The notes beneath the pieces are model-generated. The model did not search any database, had not been told where the DNA came from, and saw only the letters and a list, made by a program, of their open reading frames with translations. A stretch of 64,000 nt of DNA from NCBI GenBank assembly GCA_003712165.1, contig RHLH01000001.1, positions 2,453,575 to 2,517,574 of the forward strand. The letters are read 5' to 3'. Every line of letters starts with the position of its first letter. Position 1 is the stretch's first letter. Shown here one piece after another: positions 25,768 to 35,222 of the stretch. The DNA comes from Phycisphaera sp. Its GTDB lineage: Bacteria > Planctomycetota > Phycisphaerae > Phycisphaerales > UBA1924. The translations under genes and the position numbers were made by a program.

Positions 25768-26565
25768 ATGCGCCAGTACCTGGAACTCCTGCAGCACGTC
25801 CTCGTTCACGGCCATGAGAAGTCGGACCGGACAGGGACCGGAACGCTAGCGGTGTTCGGGCACCAGTCCCGGTACGACCTCGCCGAGGGGTTCCCGCTGG
25901 TCACGACCAAGAAGCTGCACACCCGTTCGATCTTCCACGAGTTGCTCTGGTTCCTGAGGGGGGACACGAACAACCGGTCGCTCAACGAGGTCGGGGTCTC
26001 GATCTGGGACGAGTGGGCCGACCCAGAGACGGGAGAGCTCGGGCCGATCTACGGCAGGCAGTGGCGCAGCTGGCCCAAACCCGACGGCCAGAGCGTGGAC
26101 CAGATCGAGCAGCTCATTGATGGGCTTAGGAACACCCCTGACTCACGCCGGCACATCGTCAGCGCCTGGAACCCGGGGCAGCTGGACGAGATGGCGCTGC
26201 CCCCCTGCCACTGCCTGTTCCAGTTCTTCGTCGCCGACGGCAAGCTCTCGTGCCAGCTGTACCAACGGTCGGCTGACATCTTCCTAGGCGTGCCGTTCAA
26301 CATTGCCAGCTACGCCCTGCTCACGCACATGGTTGCCCAGGTTGTGGACCTGGAGCCGGGCGAGTTCATCCACACGCTGGGTGATGCGCACTTATATATG
26401 AATCACCTCGAGCAAGCCCGGACGCAGCTGAGTCGCGAGCCGCACGACCTGCCGACGCTCAGGCTGAACCCGGATGTCCGAGAACTCGACGCGTTCCGTT
26501 TCGAGGACATCGAGGTCGTCGGGTACGAGCCGCACCCGCACATCAAGGCTCCGGTCGCGGTGTAG
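25768..26565 (+). CDS. thyA: Thymidylate synthase (ThyA)
   Basis: 265 residues, one more than the E. coli enzyme. [34 protein letters not shown] and GPIYGRQWR are the conserved segments, with the catalytic Cys147 in [11 protein letters not shown] and the dUMP-binding [19 protein letters not shown]. It methylates dUMP using methylene-THF, producing DHF for the adjacent folA product. The ATG at 25768 has AAGGAG seven bases upstream; the longer frame starting at 25684 adds residues not in the family. Confidence 0.97.
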   Translation: MRQYLELLQHVLVHGHEKSDRTGTGTLAVFGHQSRYDLAEGFPLVTTKKLHTRSIFHELLWFLRGDTNNRSLNEVGVSIWDEWADPETGELGPIYGRQWRSWPKPDGQSVDQIEQLIDGLRNTPDSRRHIVSAWNPGQLDEMALPPCHCLFQFFVADGKLSCQLYQRSADIFLGVPFNIASYALLTHMVAQVVDLEPGEFIHTLGDAHLYMNHLEQARTQLSREPHDLPTLRLNPDVRELDAFRFEDIEVVGYEPHPHIKAPVAV

Positions 26566-26578
26566 CTAGACTGGTCGC

Positions 26579-27073
26579 ATGGCGACAGTTCTCATCGCGG
26601 CAATGGGTCTCAATCGGGTGATCGGTCGCGAGGGTGATCTGCCCTGGCACCAGCCCGCGGACCTGGCTCACTTCAAAAAGCTGACGCTGCACCACCCGGT
26701 GATCATGGGCCGGAAAACGTTTGAGAGCTTCGAGGGCACGCTGCCCGGCAGGCTCAACATTGTGGTCACGCGGAATCAGGAATACCGGGCGAGCGGTGCT
26801 GATGTAGTGGCTTCGCTCGAGTCCGCGATCGCCACGGGAAAGAAGAAGCAGCCCAAATCGGACATCTATGTCGCTGGGGGCGGTGAGATCTATGCGCAGG
26901 CGCTGACTGCAGCGGATCGGATCGAGCTGACCCTCATCCACGCCCAACCAGAAGGGGATGCCGAGTTCCCTGGATTGCCCGCGGGCGATTTTCAGGTCAC
27001 CCAGGTCCGATACCGCGAACCTGACGCAGCGAACCCGCTTGCGATGACTTTTTTGACCCTTGAACGCGATTGA
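26579..27073 (+). CDS. folA: Dihydrofolate reductase
   Basis: 164 residues, the normal DHFR size. It shows MGLNRVIGREGDLPWHQPADLAHFKKLT (substrate and NADPH loop with the catalytic acid in PADLAHFK), VIMGRKTFES and a glycine pair in VAGGGEIYAQAL. It reduces the DHF formed by ThyA 13 bp upstream; the two are certainly cotranscribed. No terminator is obvious after it, and the following 303 bp are a non-coding stretch leading to the RRRR-tail gene. Confidence 0.96.
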   Translation: MATVLIAAMGLNRVIGREGDLPWHQPADLAHFKKLTLHHPVIMGRKTFESFEGTLPGRLNIVVTRNQEYRASGADVVASLESAIATGKKKQPKSDIYVAGGGEIYAQALTAADRIELTLIHAQPEGDAEFPGLPAGDFQVTQVRYREPDAANPLAMTFLTLERD

Positions 27074-27244
27074 TCCCCGTAAGAGATTGATTTCGGACTT
27101 CGTTCTAAGGATTTTTCGATTCGTGGAGCCCTTATGGAAGTGCGTTTACCTACTCCAAATGGGGGATTTAAGTATATCGATCCGATCATTACCCGAACAC
27201 CAACAGCGCTCTAGAGCAAAACCTGCAATACGCTTCGAAAAAGG

Positions 27245-27273
27245 GGTGCACCTCTCACGATTTCGTGTATACT
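27245..27273 (+). promoter_or_regulatory. Possible promoter with good -10 (TATACT) upstream of RRRR-tail gene
   Basis: TATACT at 27268-27273 is a near-consensus -10, about 104 bp before the ATG at 27377; the -35 (GGTGCA, 17 bp upstream) is poor. The intergenic stretch 27074-27376 is notably more AT-rich than the surroundings and shows nothing else I can name. Confidence 0.35.
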
Positions 27274-27376
27274 TGGGTCGTCTGAAACGACGTCTGCGTA
27301 GCGCGTCCTGCTCGGCGTGTATGACAGGCGAGATAAATTGTTTGTTCGCGAATAAGCCTTTAGAGGAGAGCTTAAA

Positions 27377-27937
27377 ATGAAGACTTTTGCTGCCCTTGTT
27401 GCCGCTGGTGTTGCCACCTCGGCATCCGCTCAAACTGAGCTGAACATCTGCATCGAAGAGGTTTCCCTCGGTAGCTGGGAGATCACCGCAGAGCTGAAGA
27501 ACGCAACCGGCACCATCCTCGCCACGGTCGCCGACCTCGGCTTCGTCATGAACGGTTCGAACATCTCGAACTTCTCGTACAACGCCGCTTTCGACAGCGA
27601 CTTCTTCGGTCCCGCGACCGTCAACGCTTCGGCTACTCAGGTTGACTTCCTGGGCGGCAACACCCTGCCCCCGCTGAACAACGCAGCTGGCCCCGACAGC
27701 AGCAACCCGCTCGCTATCGGTAGCTTCAACGCTGATGGCGTCGACAGCTTCTCGCTCGTCGGCCAGGTCACCGGCGCTTACACCGGCGTTCCGTTCCCGA
27801 TCATCCTGACCTACCAGGACGCCAACGGCAACGCTGGCGACACCCCCTACAACGTCGAGATCAAGCCCATCCCGGCTCCCGCTTCGGCCGCTCTGCTCGG
27901 CCTCGGTGGTCTCGCCGCTGCTCGTCGCCGCCGCTAA
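27377..27937 (+). CDS. Secreted protein with PEP-CTERM-like RRRR sorting tail
   Basis: 186 residues. The short signal (FAALVAAGVATSASA) is followed by a Ser/Asn/Asp-rich beta domain (LGSWEITAELKNATGTILAT, FDSDFFGPATV, NTLPPLNNAAGPDSSNPL). The tail PAPASAALLGLGGLAAARRRR in type is a tripartite sorting signal. AGAGGAGAG precedes the ATG. Codons are strongly biased to C-ending forms, as in a well-expressed gene (inference). A decayed second copy follows immediately downstream. The function is unknown, but it is likely displayed at the surface. Confidence 0.78.
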   Translation: MKTFAALVAAGVATSASAQTELNICIEEVSLGSWEITAELKNATGTILATVADLGFVMNGSNISNFSYNAAFDSDFFGPATVNASATQVDFLGGNTLPPLNNAAGPDSSNPLAIGSFNADGVDSFSLVGQVTGAYTGVPFPIILTYQDANGNAGDTPYNVEIKPIPAPASAALLGLGGLAAARRRR

Positions 27938-27975
27938 TTTCGGCCCGACAGCACAGATCAATCTGATCTAGACCC

Positions 27976-28011
27976 AACCGCCCGATCTTCGGATCGGGCG
28001 GTTGTCTTTTT
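27976..28011 (+). terminator. Rho-independent terminator
   Basis: AACCGCCCGATC pairs perfectly with GATCGGGCGGTT across a TTCG tetraloop, followed by TGTCTTTTT. It ends the RRRR-tail transcript before the decayed copy. Confidence 0.9.
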
Positions 28012-28058
28012 GCATTGATACACCACGTTTATTCAGTTCGTCACTCTGTACAAAGCAG

Positions 28059-28568
28059 AACACTGAGCTTTGGATCATCATCTCACCAAGCGGAATTGGT
28101 GAATGGAGCATGACCGCAGAGCTGTTGAATCCGACCGGTACGATTCTGACTACCATCGCGGATCTTGGCTTTGTCCTGAACGGGACCAACATTTCGGATT
28201 TCACGTACAACAGCGCTTTCGACAGCGACTTCTTCGGTCCAGCGACCGTTTCGGTCACCGCCACCCAGATCGACTTCATTGGCAGCAACACCCTCCCACC
28301 ACTGAACAACGCCGCCGGCCCCGACAGCAGCAACCCGCTCCATATCGCTACGTTTCAGGCCGACAGTGTGAATTCGTTCGATCTTGTGGGCCAGGTGACG
28401 GGCGCGTATACCGGCACCCCATTCCCCGAGATTCTCATCTATCAGAACGCTGACGGGTCGCCGGGAGATACCTATTGGTGTGCGCCACCCTACACATGCT
28501 TCCCAACACCCGGTACCGGAACCGCAGTAGTTGTTGGGGGCGCTTTGTTGATGCGTCGGCGCCGCTAG
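28059..28568 (+). pseudogene. Decayed tandem copy of the RRRR-tail gene lacking signal peptide
   Basis: From about 28059 the translation follows the upstream protein (27377-27937) nearly end to end: TELW/TELN, ITAEL/MTAEL, the identical 18 residues NTLPPLNNAAGPDSSNPL, LVGQVTGAYTG, and a terminal RRRR. Upstream of the homology there is no signal peptide, and the only in-frame start (TTG 28002) lies inside the terminator hairpin of the first copy. Near the C-terminus the Pro-Ala-Pro motif is replaced by a Cys-containing stretch (WCAPPYTCFPTPGTG). It therefore looks like a 5'-truncated, relaxed duplicate, although the frame is still open and expression from an unseen start cannot be excluded. 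Confidence 0.68.
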
Positions 28569-29086
28569 AGCTTCAGGACCGAGTGCACATCGCCGTAGGG
28601 CGTGACCCGGCTCCCCCCGCCGAGGGCGGCGAGTTCGATGAGCACGGTGATGCCCATGATGTCCGCCTTGCAGTCGTCGCGGAGGAGTTTGGCGCAGGCC
28701 TCGAGCGTGCCTCCAGTTGCGAGCAGGTCGTCGACGAGGACGACCTTGGAGCCCGGGTGGAGGGCGTCGATGTGGATCTCGAGGCGGTCTGAGCCGTACT
28801 CAAGGTCGTAGTCGGCACCGTGGACCTGCCCCGGCAGCTTGCCCGGCTTTCGGATGGGGACGAAGCCCGCCGAGAGCGACTGGGCGATGGCGGTGCCGAA
28901 GATGAACCCACGGCTCTCGGCGCCGACGACGAGCTCGACGCCCTGGCCCCGGTACGGGTTGGCCATGAGCTCGACGGCAAGAGCGAGACCAGCGGGATCG
29001 GCCAGGAGCGGCGTGAAGTCCTTGAAGACGATGCCGGGCTTGGGGTGGTCCGGGATATCGCGGATCAATCGTTGGAGCTGTTCCAA
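28565..29086 (-). CDS. apt: Adenine phosphoribosyltransferase
   Basis: 173 residues, close to the usual about 175-180. Family segments are LIRDIPDHPKPGIVFKDFTPLL at the N-terminus and the PRPP-binding VVLVDDLLATGGTLEA. It converts adenine plus PRPP to AMP (purine salvage). There is no ATG in the right place; a TTG at 29086 with GGAG about 8 bases upstream fits the family start. The longer frame to 29245 would overlap the divergent groES. The stop overlaps the end of the decayed RRRR-tail copy by four bases. Confidence 0.93.
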   Translation of the reverse strand: MEQLQRLIRDIPDHPKPGIVFKDFTPLLADPAGLALAVELMANPYRGQGVELVVGAESRGFIFGTAIAQSLSAGFVPIRKPGKLPGQVHGADYDLEYGSDRLEIHIDALHPGSKVVLVDDLLATGGTLEACAKLLRDDCKADIMGITVLIELAALGGGSRVTPYGDVHSVLKL

Positions 29087-29190
29087 TCGGGTCTCCAGTG
29101 CCTGTTCGGGTCGGTGTGAGCGGGTAGCCTGCCACGCATAGGATAGCGGGTACAGAGCACAGACCGAGATCCGAAACCAAGACGGGACGT

Positions 29191-29514
29191 ATGGCAAGCA
29201 AATCCAAATCGCAGATGCTAGAGACGATCGAGCCGGTGGGCGCACGGGTCCTGATCCGCAAGGACGAGGACAAGAAGCAGACCAAGGCGGGAATCCACCT
29301 GCCCGACAAGGTCGAGATCCCGACGATCACGGGCCGGGTCATCGCGGTGGCTACTCAGGTCGCCAATGACGATGATTACACGATCGAGAAGTACGACCGG
29401 GTCCTGTTCAATCCGAAGCACGCGATCCCAGTTGATCTCGAGGGCGACAACCGTCTCTTTGTGATCCCGATCGAGGATGTGGTCGCGATCTTCCGGCGCG
29501 AGTCCGACGGCTGA
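29191..29514 (+). CDS. groES: GroES-like co-chaperonin, no adjacent groEL
   Basis: 107 residues. IEPVGARVLIRKDEDKKQTKAGIHLPD has the conserved N-terminal strand and the region of the mobile loop. GRVIAVATQVANDDDYTIEKYDRVLFNPKHAIPVDLEG and a C-terminal strand complete the GroES fold. The usual groEL neighbour is missing: aroA starts 9 bp downstream instead. It could cap a chaperonin encoded elsewhere. Divergence from standard GroES (Asn-Pro-Lys instead of the usual G(T)E(I/V)K-type segment) suggests a paralogue (inference). Confidence 0.85.
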   Translation: MASKSKSQMLETIEPVGARVLIRKDEDKKQTKAGIHLPDKVEIPTITGRVIAVATQVANDDDYTIEKYDRVLFNPKHAIPVDLEGDNRLFVIPIEDVVAIFRRESDG

Positions 29515-29523
29515 TCGGTTGGC

Positions 29524-30921
29524 TTGAGCGGCGCGCGGTCCATCCTGAGTAGGCCTCTGGCAGAGCTGCCCGATCCGCTCGAGATCGAGCCGATCGAGAG
29601 CGCATTCGATCTCGATGTCACACCGCCCGGCTCAAAGAGCGAATCCAACCGTGCGATCGTGCTCGCGGCATTGGCGAGCGGGACAACGGTCCTTCGTGGT
29701 GCACTGACAGAAGCGGACGACTCGGTTGTCGCGATCGAGGCGGTGCGGATGCTCGGCGCGAAGGTCGAAGTGGACGGCTCCACGCTCCGGATCGAGGGCG
29801 TCGATGGTCGCTGGAGATGCCCGGCAGAGGGTGTCACGGTTGATCTCAAGAACGCAGGGACCGCCACCAGGTTCCTCGCCGCGGCGGCGATGCTCGCGCC
29901 GGGACCCGTCACGATCACGGGCAACGAGCGGATGCGGCAGAGGCCCATCGGCGAGCTCGCCGATGCGCTGCATCAACTCGGAGCGACGATCGAGTGGCAC
30001 GGCACAGCGGGCTGCCCACCTCTGACGATCATTCCCCCATCTGGCGGTGTGCCCCGAGGCGTAGAGCTTGTATTCGAGTCGCCCGAGTCGAGCCAGTTTG
30101 TGTCGGCGCTCCTGATGCTCGGGCCTTGGGTGTCGGGGGGGGTCACGGTTCGCATCACAGGGCGGGTAACAAGCTCGCCGTACCTGTCGATGACGCTCGA
30201 TCTGCTCGACCGGGTCGGGTCGTCGGTCAAGGCGACCGATGACCTGCGCCTGCTGCGCGTGTCGCCCGAGTCGTCGACAGGGCTTGCAGGGTTTGAGCTA
30301 GACATCGAGCCCGACGCGAGCGGCGCGACCTACTTCTGGACTGCTGCTGCGTTGTTGCCCGGCGCGAAATCGACGGTGCTCGGCCTTGACGCCCGGGCCA
30401 TTCAGGGCGATGCCCGGTACGCGGGTCTTCTGGAACGCATGGGAGCACAGGTTGAGCTCTCACCAACCGGAGAAGACGCGCGGACAAGCGTGACCGGACC
30501 CGTTACGCTCAAGCCCATTCTCGCGGACCTCTCGCCCATGCCCGACACCGCGATGAGCCTCGCGGTCGCGGCGTGCCTTGCCAACGGGACGAGCGTTCTC
30601 CGCGGACTGGGAACACTCCGCGTGAAGGAAACAGACCGGATTGAAGCGATCCGCAACGAGCTGACGAAGCTCGGCGTTTCGGTCGATGTCGGTGTCCAGG
30701 GCGACGACGAGACGATCACGATCACACCCCCAAAGAGCGGCATCGATTGCTCGCCAGACGCGCCACGCGTGGAATTCGAGACATACGACGATCACAGGAT
30801 GGCAATGAGCCTGGCGCTCATCGGGCTCGTGCGCCCGAATGTGTTTATCCGGGACCCGGGGTGTGTTGCAAAGACATACCCGATATTCTGGAAGCAGCTC
30901 GCCGAGCTTTATCTCGATTAA
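29524..30921 (+). CDS. aroA: 3-phosphoshikimate 1-carboxyvinyltransferase (EPSP synthase)
   Basis: 465 residues; somewhat longer than the typical 430-440. TPPGSKSESNRAIVLAALA carries the Lys and Ser that bind substrate, NAGTATRFLAAAAML is the second signature. LRVKETDRIEAIRNELTKLG and YDDHRMAMSLALIGL are the C-terminal ones. It joins PEP and shikimate 3-phosphate in the chorismate pathway. The start is a TTG at 29524 just after groES; no ATG is available before the first motif. The 3' end overlaps the convergent glycosyltransferase gene by four bases. Confidence 0.95.
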   Translation: MSGARSILSRPLAELPDPLEIEPIESAFDLDVTPPGSKSESNRAIVLAALASGTTVLRGALTEADDSVVAIEAVRMLGAKVEVDGSTLRIEGVDGRWRCPAEGVTVDLKNAGTATRFLAAAAMLAPGPVTITGNERMRQRPIGELADALHQLGATIEWHGTAGCPPLTIIPPSGGVPRGVELVFESPESSQFVSALLMLGPWVSGGVTVRITGRVTSSPYLSMTLDLLDRVGSSVKATDDLRLLRVSPESSTGLAGFELDIEPDASGATYFWTAAALLPGAKSTVLGLDARAIQGDARYAGLLERMGAQVELSPTGEDARTSVTGPVTLKPILADLSPMPDTAMSLAVAACLANGTSVLRGLGTLRVKETDRIEAIRNELTKLGVSVDVGVQGDDETITITPPKSGIDCSPDAPRVEFETYDDHRMAMSLALIGLVRPNVFIRDPGCVAKTYPIFWKQLAELYLD

Positions 30922-32105
30922 GCAGACTGGGCCTGCTGGGGCGCCAGTGTTCTGCTGAGCGCTTCCGAGGCGAGCGACACGAGCTTGTCGACTCGGCGCT
31001 GCCAGAGATGAGACCGCTCGACCTCGGCACGGCCGTTCGAAGCGATTCGATGCAGTCGATCCGGATCGTTGAGCAGGTCCTCGATCGCGACACGTGCGCC
31101 ACCCAGTTGATTCGGATCGAACGTGACAACCTGCGTGGATTCGTCGGCTGAACTGAAGTGTTGCCTCACGAGATAACGGTTCTCCGCGACACTTGCGCAG
31201 CCGGCGGCCATAGAGAGCAGCAGTCGTTCACTGAACGTCTGCGGGAACTGCGTCGGCCCCCAGGCCAGGCAGACCCGGCCAGACTGAAGAGCCGCTGGAA
31301 TCTCGCTGTAGTTTGCCGGGCCCTTGTGCACGAGGGTGCCCGTGCAGATGCCTTGCCACGATTCTCCGCCGAACACCGCAACATCGAGCCCTTGCAATGA
31401 TTCCACGAGAGCGATTCGTCGGCGCCTGTTGAGGTCTGCCATAACAGCTCGCCAGATGCCAGCTGCCATGGGCCAGTTTCCGGTGATGACGCTCTTGCTG
31501 CCGCACACGCAATCGAGCGCCTGCTCGAAAGACATGTAGGCATCCGTAAGCATGAGTTCGATAATCTCGTCGATCCACGGGTGCGTCTGGGGCGGCAGCG
31601 CCCACTTGAGATCGCGCACGCCTTGCTCGTCGTGGATGGAGCCGGCAACGACGATGCCGTGTTCTCGCTGGCCAAGTGCTTCTTTGCTGACCTGAGATTC
31701 GTCGATGAGTGCCTCGCGTGCAATGCCGTGGGGCATGTGCGCATGGCGGAGCGCTGGCCAGCGGAGGCGGAGCAGGTGGAGTCCATCGAGGCTCGGGAGA
31801 GCGAGCCGGAAGTTTGTGAGTTTGCTCGTCTGATCCATGATGCCCGCGTCGAGCGCGAGAGGGTGATCTACAAGAATCTGCAAACCGGCGACACGTGAGT
31901 TGATTCGTCTCACTGCTGGCGGGATTGCCTCAATCGTTGGTGGCATGTTGAAGAAGATGTAGATGCCGACCCGGCCTCCGTCGGGGACGCCGTCGATGAC
32001 CTCGAAGCCCTCAGCCTGGAATCCGAGAGCGAGTTCGTCGGCCATCGCGCCCAGAAGACTAAAGCGAGATTCGTACCTGCGCGGTATCCAGACGGGAACA
32101 CTCAT
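30918..32105 (-). CDS. Glycosyltransferase-like protein (GT-B fold, CgeB-type C-terminus)
   Basis: 395 residues without signal peptide. The N-terminal half contains a Rossmann-like GRVGIYIFFNMPPTIEAIPP. The C-terminal half ends like glycosyltransferase group-1/CgeB proteins: GPANYSEIPAALQSGRVCLAWGPTQFPQTFSERLLLSMAAGCASVAENRYLV, with an acidic residue (FSERLL) at the position of the sugar-nucleotide Glu, then DLLNDPDRLHRIASNGRAEVERSHLW. Donor and acceptor are unknown. It stands alone between aroA (convergent) and the VWA gene (divergent). Confidence 0.68.
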   Translation of the reverse strand: MSVPVWIPRRYESRFSLLGAMADELALGFQAEGFEVIDGVPDGGRVGIYIFFNMPPTIEAIPPAVRRINSRVAGLQILVDHPLALDAGIMDQTSKLTNFRLALPSLDGLHLLRLRWPALRHAHMPHGIAREALIDESQVSKEALGQREHGIVVAGSIHDEQGVRDLKWALPPQTHPWIDEIIELMLTDAYMSFEQALDCVCGSKSVITGNWPMAAGIWRAVMADLNRRRRIALVESLQGLDVAVFGGESWQGICTGTLVHKGPANYSEIPAALQSGRVCLAWGPTQFPQTFSERLLLSMAAGCASVAENRYLVRQHFSSADESTQVVTFDPNQLGGARVAIEDLLNDPDRLHRIASNGRAEVERSHLWQRRVDKLVSLASEALSRTLAPQQAQSA

Positions 32106-32217
32106 AGCCGGATTATCGGCTTTGGCGGCTGTTTTTCCGCATTTCTTGGCTAGCGCGAACCGGCAGAAACCCTGCCCGGTCTCCTTGTTCGGCGGGGCTT
32201 ACCCAAAGGAGAACGCC

Positions 32218-33399
32218 ATGACACGGACAGCAGCACTCGCACTCACCCTCGCGGCCGGGTTTGCGACACAGGCCCTCTCGGCGCAGCCACTGAAGATCAA
32301 ACTTGAGCCCTTTGAGGAGAAGCCCGCGGTCGTCGAGCGGGAGATCGATGGTCCGGTTATTCAGCTCGCGATCTGCCTGGACACCTCGGGCTCGATGGGC
32401 GGGCTCATCAATCAGGCCAGGACACGTATCTGGAGCGTCGTCAACGAACTCGACTCTGCGACGCTCAACGGTGAGAAACCCACGCTCGAGGTCGCGCTCT
32501 ATCAGTACGGTTCGACTCACCAGTCTGGCAGCGAGGGATTTATTGGGTGCGTGCTGCCCTTTACGAGTGATCTGGACCGGATCAGTGAAGCGCTCTTCGC
32601 ACTGCAGATCAGCGGGTCCGCGGAGTACTGCGGCATGGCCGTCCAGCGCGCCACACAAGAACTCGCATGGCTCCCGAAGACCGACGAGACGCTGAAGGTC
32701 ATCGTCATCGCGGGCAACGAGCACTTCAGGCAGGGCCCGGTGAACTACGAACAGAGCGTGCCAAACGCGGTGGAGTACGGCATCACCATCAACACCGTGC
32801 ACTGCGGCACGGATCACGAGGGTAGAAATGGTGGCTGGCTGCATGCGGCGCAGCTGGGCGGCGGGGAGTACAACATCATCGATCACAACCGCGACTTTAT
32901 TGAGATCCGATGCCCGCAGGACGAACGCCTCCGCGAGCTGAACGTCCAGCTCAACGGCACCTACCTGTACTACGGCATCGAGGGCGAGGACGCAAGGATG
33001 CGTCAGGCACGAGCAGACACGCAGAACGAAGAAGCCAGCGGAATGGCGCTGGCGCGCCGGATTGCGTCGAAGGCCAGCAGCCAGTACCGCAACTCGCACT
33101 GGGATCTTATAGACGCATCAGAGGACGACGACTTTGAGCTTGAGGATGTCGACAAGAGCACACTCCCCGCGGAACTCCAAGAGGCGTCCACAGAGGAGAT
33201 CGAAGCCAAGATCGCTGAGTACGGCGCCAAGAGAGCCGAGCTTCAGGCTGAGATCGCGAAGCTCAGTACCGAGCGTGAGGCCTGGCTTGCCAAAGAGCGC
33301 AAGCGACTCGGCGAGGAACAAGGTGAGTCGCTCGACTCGGCGCTGGTGCTGGCCTTGCGAGCGCAGGCCGAGGCACAGGGGTTCAAGTTCGAAGACTAG
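32218..33399 (+). CDS. Secreted von Willebrand factor A domain protein
   Basis: 393 residues from the ATG at 32218 with AAAGGAG in front. A signal peptide (ALALTLAAGFATQALSA) is followed by a VWA domain. LAICLDTSGSMGG has the DxSxS metal site (MIDAS), and KVIVIAGNEHFRQGPVNYEQSV and INTVHCGTDHEGRNGGW follow. The C-terminal about 100 residues are charged and coiled-coil-like (EIEAKIAEYGAKRAELQAEIAKLSTEREAWLAKERKR). It is a probable periplasmic metal-dependent protein-binding factor. Partners are unknown. Confidence 0.82.
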   Translation: MTRTAALALTLAAGFATQALSAQPLKIKLEPFEEKPAVVEREIDGPVIQLAICLDTSGSMGGLINQARTRIWSVVNELDSATLNGEKPTLEVALYQYGSTHQSGSEGFIGCVLPFTSDLDRISEALFALQISGSAEYCGMAVQRATQELAWLPKTDETLKVIVIAGNEHFRQGPVNYEQSVPNAVEYGITINTVHCGTDHEGRNGGWLHAAQLGGGEYNIIDHNRDFIEIRCPQDERLRELNVQLNGTYLYYGIEGEDARMRQARADTQNEEASGMALARRIASKASSQYRNSHWDLIDASEDDDFELEDVDKSTLPAELQEASTEEIEAKIAEYGAKRAELQAEIAKLSTEREAWLAKERKRLGEEQGESLDSALVLALRAQAEAQGFKFED

Positions 33400-33425
33400 T
33401 TCGTTCTTCTCAACAGTCAAAAGAA

Positions 33426-33459
33426 AGCGGGCGGAAGGCGTTCCCTTCTGCCCGCTGCT
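33426..33459. terminator. Hairpin terminator between convergent genes
   Basis: AGCGGGCGGAAGG pairs with CCTTCTGCCCGCT with one mismatch region around a short loop, flanked by A-rich and T-rich sides. It lies between the VWA gene and the convergent carboxypeptidase gene. Confidence 0.6.
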
Positions 33460-33478
33460 TTGAGTCGTATGTCAGCGA

Positions 33479-35095
33479 TCAGTCGGACAGTCCCACGGGA
33501 ACGCTGTCGTAGAATGCATCGAGGTCGTCCTTGAGTTGTTCGAGCGATGCTTTGTCGAGGTACATCATGTGCCCGCCGATGTAGTAGTAGTTTTTCAGGT
33601 TGTTGTGCAGGTTGTCGCGGAGTTGCATGTGGTCGTGCGTGTAATCGAGACCGAGCGGCGGTGTGGCCAGATCGTGATACCCGCTGGCAACGAAGACGCG
33701 GATGTGCGGCTGCTCGTGCATGACCGAACGCAGGCGTTCTGCGACGTTGACGTAGCGGCCGTCGCCCGCCCTGCCGTAATCCCAAGGCCTGACATTCGTG
33801 AGAATTTCGTAGCTGAGATCGCTCTTGAAGCCCAGCTCTTCGCGGATGTAAGAATTGAATGACTCGGTGAAGTTGGATCGGATCACGGCATATGAAGGGT
33901 CGTAGTCGTATGTATCGTTCACATCGTCGCGGTCCTGTCCGGTAAAGCGTGAGTCGAATCGCCCCACCGTCAGCCCCTGATCGCGAAGGAGTTCCTTACA
34001 GAACCGGCCTTGGCTGATTCGCAAGTTGGCTCGGCGGATGAACTCTGGCGTGAGCCCTAGATACTCGGACATCTGGCGGACGATCTCGTCTTCATTCTCG
34101 TCGGAAAGCCTTGCGCCCTGGATAAGCGCCGATGCGTAGTCACCCAGCGCGAAGGCCTCGGCTTCCTTGTAGAACTCGTCGATGGGCTTGTTCTGGTGTT
34201 CGGGCGGGAGAGCCCCGTGGTAGTGCGCGGTTGCCGCGAAGGAAGGAAAGAAGCAGATGTACGGGAGATCGTTGCCCGCCCCGAAGCGGAGGGTTGAGAA
34301 CTCGATGACAGCTGAGACGAGGATGACACCGTTGACACTGATGCCGTGCGAGCCTTGGAGATGATTGGTCAGCCCTGCTGCCCTGGTCGTGCCGTACGAT
34401 TCGCCCGCGATGTAGAGGGGGCTGGACCAACGCTCGGTACTCGTGATGTATCGCTTGATAAACGCGGCGACGGATGCGATGTCGGTCTCGAGACCGTGAA
34501 AGTCCTTTGCGCTCGTGTCACCCTGCGCGCGGCTGAAACCTGTTGACACGGGATCGATAAACACGAAATCGGACTTGTCGAGCAGCGAGTGCGGGTTGCT
34601 CTCGACACGGTACGGCGGCGGGCCGGGTCGACCCTCGTCGTCTGCATACGCGACCTTCTTGGGACCAAACACACCGAGGTGAAGCCAGACCGAACTCGAC
34701 CCGGGTCCGCCGTTGAAGCTAAACGTCAGTGGACGTTTGCTTGCGTTGGGGTAGTTCGATTCCGGGACATCTTCGCCCGCTTCCATCTTCTGGCTGTACT
34801 CATCGCCAGGCATCTGCGTGCGACGGTACGCGATGTAGAACATCTGCGCACGGGGTTCTGCATCACCCGCTTCGTCCCTGACGAGCGTGATCGTGCCCGC
34901 TGTGGCTTCGTAGTAAATGGGTTCGCCGTTGATCTCGGTGGTGTGGTAAGTCACCGAGGGCTCATCCGGGTATGCGACGAAGTGCGGCGCGTCGGCGTTG
35001 CCTGCTTGATCCGACTTATCGCTCTGGGCGAGTACTGGAAGTGTGCCCAGCCCGAGCAGGGCGAGCGCGATGAACGCATGCCGAACGTATCTCAT
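33479..35095 (-). CDS. Secreted serine carboxypeptidase (peptidase family S10)
   Basis: 538 residues from the ATG at 35095 with AGGAG upstream. A signal peptide (FIALALLGLGTLPVLAQ) precedes the alpha/beta-hydrolase core. FSFNGGPGSSSVWLHLG is the S10 oxyanion region, YIAGESYGTTRAAGL carries the nucleophile Ser233, and VASGYHDLATPPLG and GGHMMYLDK near the C-terminus supply the catalytic Asp and His. S10 enzymes remove C-terminal residues from peptides, usually at acidic pH. It is probably periplasmic. Confidence 0.9.
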   Translation of the reverse strand: MRYVRHAFIALALLGLGTLPVLAQSDKSDQAGNADAPHFVAYPDEPSVTYHTTEINGEPIYYEATAGTITLVRDEAGDAEPRAQMFYIAYRRTQMPGDEYSQKMEAGEDVPESNYPNASKRPLTFSFNGGPGSSSVWLHLGVFGPKKVAYADDEGRPGPPPYRVESNPHSLLDKSDFVFIDPVSTGFSRAQGDTSAKDFHGLETDIASVAAFIKRYITSTERWSSPLYIAGESYGTTRAAGLTNHLQGSHGISVNGVILVSAVIEFSTLRFGAGNDLPYICFFPSFAATAHYHGALPPEHQNKPIDEFYKEAEAFALGDYASALIQGARLSDENEDEIVRQMSEYLGLTPEFIRRANLRISQGRFCKELLRDQGLTVGRFDSRFTGQDRDDVNDTYDYDPSYAVIRSNFTESFNSYIREELGFKSDLSYEILTNVRPWDYGRAGDGRYVNVAERLRSVMHEQPHIRVFVASGYHDLATPPLGLDYTHDHMQLRDNLHNNLKNYYYIGGHMMYLDKASLEQLKDDLDAFYDSVPVGLSD

Positions 35096-35222
35096 AGGGG
35101 AGTCTCCTGGTCCCGCCGAGGGGCGGGCGTGGAGCCTGAGCCTATCACAGGCCCCGCGCGGTGTCACCCGCAAAGAGCCCGCCCGCATCCGGACCAGCCC
35201 ACAAATCGGATACGGTTCTCAG

